This document shows positions 5,085 through 9,551 of a stretch of DNA of 9,551 nt, in pieces. The DNA lies in assembly GCA_031177445.1 (NCBI GenBank), contig JAPSGP010000084.1, positions 1-9,551 of the forward strand, written 5' to 3'. The notes under the pieces were generated by a model that was given only the letters and a program-made list of their open reading frames with translations, searched no databases and was not told where the DNA came from. Both the position numbers and the translations under genes were made by a program. Within the stretch, counting starts at the first letter, position 1. Every line of letters starts with the position of its first letter. The DNA comes from Acidimicrobiia bacterium (GTDB lineage Bacteria; Actinomycetota; Acidimicrobiia; IMCC26256; JACDBD01).

Positions 5085-7067
5085 GTGGCGATTCTGAAGC
5101 GGGTGCTCGTCGGCCGGCCCTTGGCGTCGGTCGAGCAAGAGCACCAGCGCATCCCGAAGACGATCGGGCTGGCGGTGTTCAGCTCAGACGCGATCTCCTC
5201 GACCGCGTACGCCGCGGAGGAGATCCTGTTCGTCACGGCAGTCGGCGCGTCGAGCCTTGTCCTCGGGCTCGACATGCTCATCCCCATTGCCATCGCGGTG
5301 GCGGTGTTGTTGGGCCTGGTCGTTGCCTCGTACCGCCAGACCATCTACGCCTACCCGCACGGCGGGAGCAGCTATGTGGTGAGCCGTGAGAACCACGGCG
5401 TGAACGCTTCGCTGGTAGCGGGGGCATCGATCTTGGTCGACTACGTCCTGACCGTGGCCGTGTCGATCTCGGCCGGCGTCGCCGCCATCATCTCGATCCC
5501 GACCTTCAGCGGACTGGCTGACCATCGCGTCGAGCTCGGGATCGCCCTCATCGCCCTTATCGCGCTCGCCAACCTGCGCGGCATCAAGGAATCGGGCCGC
5601 ATCTTTGCGGCCCCCACGTACATCTACATCCTCACGCTCGCAGCGCTGCTCATCTACGGCTTGGCGCGCAGCTACTTCGGCGACGTCGGGCAAGTGCCCT
5701 TCGACAGAGAGGCCTTCGAGGGCGCGCGCGAGGCGGGTGGGACGCTCGGCCTGTTCCTGATCTTGAAGGGTTTCTCGTCCGGCGCGGTCGCGCTAACCGG
5801 TGTCGAGGCGATCAGCGACGGAGTGCCAGCATTCCGGCGACCCACATCGAAGAATGCGGCCACGACGCTCACGGCGATGGGCTTCATCCTCGGGATACTG
5901 TTTTTCGGAACTGCACTCCTGGCGCACCGGCTGCATCCGTATCCCAGCCATGACGAAACCGTGCTGTCGCAGATGGGACTGCTCGTGTTCGGTGACGGCC
6001 CGATCTACGTCCTGCTCCAGTTCGCGACGGTCGCGATCCTCACGCTGGCGGCCAACACCGCCTATGCCGACTTCCCGCGCCTGTCGTCGATCATTGCGCG
6101 GGACGGTTACTTGCCTCGCCAGTTTGCGAATCGCGGCGATCGCCTCGTGTTCTCGAACGGGATCCTCGTGCTGTCCGTGCTCGCGGGCGGACTGCTCGTT
6201 GCGTTCGGTGGACTCACCAACGCGCTGATCCCCTTGTACGCGGTGGGCGTGTTCCTCTCGTTCACGCTGTCGCAGTCGGGCATGGTGCGCCACCACCTCA
6301 GGCTGCAGGAGCCAGGCTGGAAGCGGCATACGGTGATCAGCGCCCTTGGTGCCTCGGCGACGTTGATCGTGCTGTTGATCGTCGGCATCACCAAGTTCAC
6401 CAGCGGTGCCTGGGTGCCGGTCGTCGTGATCCCGATCATCGTGCTCTTCTTCAAGCGGGTGAAGCGCCACTACACGAAGGTGGCGAATCAGCTGCGCGTG
6501 CCCGTCGACTACAAGCCGCGGAAGATGAACCACACCGTCGTGGTCCTGGTCGGTGGGGTGCACCGTGGCGTGCTCGATGCCCTCGCGTACGCCCGCTCGC
6601 TGAACCCGAACCATCTGGCTGCGGTGACCAGCGTCTCCGACGAGGAAGAACAGGAGCGCATCGAGCGGGAGTGGGCCGACCGCAACATCGACATCCCGCT
6701 CGAGATCGTCTACGACCCGTATCGAGAGCTCACCGATCCCCTCTTGCGCTACATCGACGAGCTCGATGCTCACTACGAGAACGACGTCGTCACGGTCGTG
6801 ATCCCGGAGTTCGTCGTCGACCACTGGTGGGGCCAACTGCTGCACAACCAGACCGCGCTGATGCTCAAGGGCCGCCTCCTGTTCCGCAGAGGCACGGTCG
6901 TCACGTCGGTTCCGTACCACTTGCGCGAAGAGGACAGGTTGGGCAAGCCGGCCGCCTCGGCGGAGCAGGCGGGGACGGGCGAGGCCGCGAGCAGGGCGAG
7001 CCCGGACGGCGGGAAGGCGGAGCCCGACGCTTTGACGAGGACGCCGGGCGAACCGTACCGTTCCTGA
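5085..7067 (+). CDS. APC-superfamily transporter, KimA/YdaO-like potassium importer candidate
   Basis: This 660-residue protein has about 12 membrane helices (residues 26-457), a soluble C-terminal domain (about 460-620) and a polar tail. It is usually filed as an amino-acid permease (Rv2690c type; similar length from memory). Many blocks resemble Bacillus subtilis KimA: SSDAISSTAY (33-42), the YAYPHGGSSY block, VDYVLTVAVSISAG, ALTGVEAIS, LAANTAYADFPRL, and LIPLYAVGVF. The K+-site residues reported for KimA, as I recall them, have counterparts D35, Y42, T123, S127, T238, E241 and Y385. The C-terminal domain also follows KimA (GTVV.SVPYH near its end), where it is linked to cyclic-di-AMP control. 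Divergence from two RCK regulators supports a potassium role. H+-coupled K+ import is inferred; amino-acid transport remains the alternative. Confidence 0.82.
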   Translation: MAILKRVLVGRPLASVEQEHQRIPKTIGLAVFSSDAISSTAYAAEEILFVTAVGASSLVLGLDMLIPIAIAVAVLLGLVVASYRQTIYAYPHGGSSYVVSRENHGVNASLVAGASILVDYVLTVAVSISAGVAAIISIPTFSGLADHRVELGIALIALIALANLRGIKESGRIFAAPTYIYILTLAALLIYGLARSYFGDVGQVPFDREAFEGAREAGGTLGLFLILKGFSSGAVALTGVEAISDGVPAFRRPTSKNAATTLTAMGFILGILFFGTALLAHRLHPYPSHDETVLSQMGLLVFGDGPIYVLLQFATVAILTLAANTAYADFPRLSSIIARDGYLPRQFANRGDRLVFSNGILVLSVLAGGLLVAFGGLTNALIPLYAVGVFLSFTLSQSGMVRHHLRLQEPGWKRHTVISALGASATLIVLLIVGITKFTSGAWVPVVVIPIIVLFFKRVKRHYTKVANQLRVPVDYKPRKMNHTVVVLVGGVHRGVLDALAYARSLNPNHLAAVTSVSDEEEQERIEREWADRNIDIPLEIVYDPYRELTDPLLRYIDELDAHYENDVVTVVIPEFVVDHWWGQLLHNQTALMLKGRLLFRRGTVVTSVPYHLREEDRLGKPAASAEQAGTGEAASRASPDGGKAEPDALTRTPGEPYRS

Positions 7068-7090
7068 CCGTTCCCTGAGCCGGGGGTTTG

Positions 7091-7113
7091 CCAGCGCGCC
7101 TCGGGGCCGCTGG
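7091..7113. terminator. Hairpin between the transporter and pyrophosphatase genes
   Basis: CCAGCG (7091-7096) pairs with CGCTGG (7108-7113), and GCC (7098-7100) with GGC (7105-7107), with one bulged C and a TCGG loop: nine pairs. It starts 24 bases after the transporter stop, in a 102-base gap. No T-run follows, so it is a possible weak terminator or a leader hairpin of the pyrophosphatase message. I saw no confident promoter in this gap. Confidence 0.42.
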
Positions 7114-7169
7114 GTCCACGCTGTTCGGCTCGCCGCAAGTCCACGAGATACGAGGAGTCACCAGTCGAG

Positions 7170-9530
7170 ATGACAAGCATCGTCACGCTGGCCGCGGAGG
7201 GCGGCTACCAGGTCTTCAGCCTGAAGGGCGGCGAGTGGTTCTGGCTCGTCTTCTCGGCAGCCACCGCGATCCTGGCGATCCTCGTCGGCTTCGGGCTCGT
7301 GCGCGGCGTCCTCTCGGCCGACCAGGGCACGCCGAAGATGATCGAGATCGCTCGGGCGATCCAGGAAGGGGCGATGGCCTACCTGCGGAGGCAGTTCCGC
7401 ACCATCGTCATCATCCTGGTCCCCGTCGCCGCCATCGTGTTCCTGACCTCGACCTCGGTCGACAAGCCCAATGGCATCGAGGCGCTCTCGTTCTTCGAGT
7501 CGGGGCTCTTCCGGACTCTCGCCTTCGTTGCCGGGGCGATCATGTCGGGCCTTACCGGCTTCATCGGGATGAGCCTCGCCGTCCGGGGCAACGTCCGGAC
7601 CGCGGCGGCGGCTCGCTCAGGTTCGCTGCCCGGGGCGCTCAAGGTTGCGTTCCGAACCGGCGGCGTCGCCGGCATGTACACCGTGGGCTTGGGACTGCTT
7701 GGCGCCACTGTGATCATCATCATCTTCCAGAACACGGCGTCGGCGATCCTGATCGGCTTCGGGTTCGGTGGCTCGCTGCTGGCGCTGTTCATGCGAGTCG
7801 GTGGTGGCATCTTCACCAAGGCCGCCGATGTCGGCGCCGACCTCGTCGGCAAGGTCGAGCAGGGAATCCCCGAGGACGACCCCCGCAACCCGGCCACGAT
7901 CGCCGACAATGTCGGGGACAACGTGGGCGACTGTGCCGGCATGGCGGCCGACCTGTTCGAGAGCTACGAGGTCACGCTGGTCGCGTCGATCATCCTGGGC
8001 GTGGCCGCGTTCGAGTCGATCGGCGCCAACCCGGCCCTCGGACTCATCTTCCCCCTCGCCGCCCGCGCGATCGGTGTGCTTGCCTCGATCGTCGGCGTGT
8101 TCGCCGTCCGTGCGACCGAGCACGACAAGAGCGCGATGGCACCAATCAACCGCGGCTTTGCCACTGCCGGCATCCTGACGGTCCTCGGCACGCTGCTCGT
8201 GTCGCTCGTCTACGTCGGCAACGAGCACGACAACGCCGGGTGGAAGTGCTTCGGCGCCGTCGTCGCCGGGCTGGTGCTGGCACAGGTCGTGAGCCGCCTG
8301 ACGGAGTACTTCACGTCGACCGAGACCGAGCCGGTGCAGGAGATCGCCGAGGCGTCCCGTACCGGTCCGGCCACCAACATCCTCTCCGGCATCAGCAGCG
8401 GGCTGGAGTCCACCGTATGGGCGATCGTCGCGATCGCGGTGGCGATCGGCGTCGCGATCGCGCTCGGCGGCGGCAACATCCAGTTCTCGCTCTATCTCGT
8501 AGCCCTCTCGGGCATGGGCATGCTCGCCACCACCGGCGTGGTCGTGTCCGAGGACACCTTCGGCCCGGTGGCGGACAACGCTGCCGGAATTGCAGAAATG
8601 TCAGGCGAGTTCGAGGGCGAGCCCGAACGGATCATGGTGAGCCTCGACGCGGTCGGCAACACGACCAAGGCCGTCACCAAGGGGTTCGCGATCGGATCGG
8701 CCGTCATCGCAGCCGTGGCGCTGTTCGCGTCGTTCGTGGAGACCATCGGCGACGAGCTCAACCTCGACGCAACCGGCGACGCCTTGTTCACGGCGGCGGA
8801 GACGCAGATCAACGTGTCGGAGCCCAAGACGTTCATCGGGCTCCTGATCGGCGGATCGATCGCGTTCCTCTTCAGCTCGCTCGCGATCCGTGCCGTCGGT
8901 CGCACCGCCGGCACCGTCGTGCAGGAGGTGCGCAATCAGTTCGCCGACGGGAAGATCATGGAGGGGACGAAGCGCCCCGACTACGGCCCCGTCATCGACA
9001 TCTGCACCGCGGCGTCATTGCGGGAGCTGGCGACGCCGGCGTTGCTCGCCGTGCTCACGCCCGTCATCATCGGGTTCGGCATCAACTACCTCGCGCTCGG
9101 CGCGTTCCTCGCCGCTGTGATCCTCACCGGCCAGCTGATGGCGGTGTTCCTGAGCAACTCCGGTGGCGCGTGGGACAACGCCAAGAAATACATCGAGGAC
9201 GGACACTTGGGCGGCAAGGGCTCCGAGGCGCACAAGGCGGCGGTGATCGGCGACACCGTCGGCGACCCGTTCAAGGACACGGCCGGGCCCGCGCTGAACC
9301 CGCTCATCAAGGTGATGAACCTGGTCTCGCTGCTGATCCTGCCCGCCGTGATCAGCCTGCGCGACAACGACGGCGCTCGCTTGGCCATTGCGGGGGCGTC
9401 GCTGGTGGTGCTGCTGGCGGCGATCGCCTTCTCCAAGCGCAAGGGCGGGTCGTTCGCCGAGGAATCAGAGGTGGTGGAGGAAGCCGAGGAGGAGGCGGCG
9501 GCGGAGGCCCACGCGACGCCGACCGGCTAG
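7170..9530 (+). CDS. hppA: Membrane-bound H+-pumping pyrophosphatase, K+-independent type
   Basis: This 786-residue polytopic membrane protein (about 16 helices expected) hydrolyses pyrophosphate and pumps protons. The catalytic core is intact: the DVGADLVGKVE loop from D220, DNVGDNVGD (246-254), DNAAGIAEMSG from D469, WDNAKKYIE from W668, and GDTVGDPFKD (694-703). At the subtype site the sequence is GNTTKAVT, giving Lys500 and Thr503. Lys and Thr in this spacing mark the K+-independent H+-pumping subclass, where K+-dependent members have Ala. DNAAG differs slightly from the commoner DNAGG. The C-terminal 20 residues are highly acidic (EESEVVEEAEEEAAAE) and probably cytoplasmic. GAGGAG at 7152-7157 is the best ribosome site, though 12 bases from the ATG. 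It can recycle biosynthetic pyrophosphate into proton-motive force, which a K+/H+ importer could use. Confidence 0.96.
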   Translation: MTSIVTLAAEGGYQVFSLKGGEWFWLVFSAATAILAILVGFGLVRGVLSADQGTPKMIEIARAIQEGAMAYLRRQFRTIVIILVPVAAIVFLTSTSVDKPNGIEALSFFESGLFRTLAFVAGAIMSGLTGFIGMSLAVRGNVRTAAAARSGSLPGALKVAFRTGGVAGMYTVGLGLLGATVIIIIFQNTASAILIGFGFGGSLLALFMRVGGGIFTKAADVGADLVGKVEQGIPEDDPRNPATIADNVGDNVGDCAGMAADLFESYEVTLVASIILGVAAFESIGANPALGLIFPLAARAIGVLASIVGVFAVRATEHDKSAMAPINRGFATAGILTVLGTLLVSLVYVGNEHDNAGWKCFGAVVAGLVLAQVVSRLTEYFTSTETEPVQEIAEASRTGPATNILSGISSGLESTVWAIVAIAVAIGVAIALGGGNIQFSLYLVALSGMGMLATTGVVVSEDTFGPVADNAAGIAEMSGEFEGEPERIMVSLDAVGNTTKAVTKGFAIGSAVIAAVALFASFVETIGDELNLDATGDALFTAAETQINVSEPKTFIGLLIGGSIAFLFSSLAIRAVGRTAGTVVQEVRNQFADGKIMEGTKRPDYGPVIDICTAASLRELATPALLAVLTPVIIGFGINYLALGAFLAAVILTGQLMAVFLSNSGGAWDNAKKYIEDGHLGGKGSEAHKAAVIGDTVGDPFKDTAGPALNPLIKVMNLVSLLILPAVISLRDNDGARLAIAGASLVVLLAAIAFSKRKGGSFAEESEVVEEAEEEAAAEAHATPTG

Positions 9531-9551
9531 TTCGCGCTCAGCTCTCCCGCA
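9531..9551. other. Window end, nothing recognised
   Basis: The 21 bases after the pyrophosphatase stop show no start, hairpin or other element. Confidence 0.5.

Noticed and set aside
4337..5389. Plus-strand frame of about 350 codons across the trkA/transporter junction
   Set aside because: It is antisense to a clear TrkA protein and out of frame with the transporter; its composition is typical of high-GC shadow frames.
5793..6920. Minus-strand frame of about 375 codons
   Set aside because: It is the shadow of the KimA-like transporter, with His/Asp/Arg-rich composition and no recognisable domain.
7058..7078. Direct repeat CCGTTCC(C)TGA spanning the transporter stop
   Set aside because: Two ten- to eleven-base copies differing by one inserted base; too short to distinguish from chance or a small duplication.

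Overview
The window is high-GC DNA in which every gene is bacterial and carries actinobacterial hallmarks. These are a TadE / Rv3654c-like TadE pair, an LCP cell-wall ligase, and a block with the same gene order and strands as the Mycobacterium tuberculosis Rv2690c-ceoB-ceoC-Rv2694c region (compared from memory). I infer an actinobacterium, possibly one of the deep-branching, Acidimicrobiia-like lineages. The lineage below phylum is a guess from style, not shown by the sequence.

Layout. Positions 10-758 (+) hold two overlapping Tad pseudopilin-type genes, the end of a tad cluster that probably starts outside the window. A hairpin at 784-805 follows them. Positions 829-1431 (+) encode a lipoprotein with an 18-unit pentapeptide solenoid and a Thr/Pro/Ala tail. 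Convergent to it, 3074-1471 (-) is a two-gene operon joined by an ATGA overlap: a one-helix membrane protein of unknown function, then an LytR-CpsA-Psr (LCP) glycopolymer transferase. Positions 3141-3494 (+) encode a small OB-fold protein. Positions 4930-3525 (-) encode two single-RCK TrkA proteins in tandem (CeoB then CeoC type). Divergent from them, 5085-7067 (+) encodes a 660-residue APC-superfamily transporter that looks like the KimA/YdaO potassium importer. Positions 7170-9530 (+) encode a complete membrane-bound proton-pumping pyrophosphatase.

How the genes fit together. The right half reads as a potassium and proton-energetics locus. There are two NAD(H)-binding RCK regulators, no TrkH/KtrB-type channel in the window, and a KimA-like transporter whose seven candidate K+-site residues are all present. 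Next to it is a pyrophosphatase with the Lys/Thr signature of the K+-independent H+-pumping subclass. The left half is cell-envelope biology: pilus-type secretion proteins, a surface lipoprotein and a cell-wall polymer ligase. No CRISPR, tRNA, rRNA, insertion sequence or phage gene was seen. No intergenic gap exceeds about 155 bases. The most interesting point is the potassium assignment of a transporter normally filed as a generic amino-acid permease; I see no clearly novel multi-gene system.
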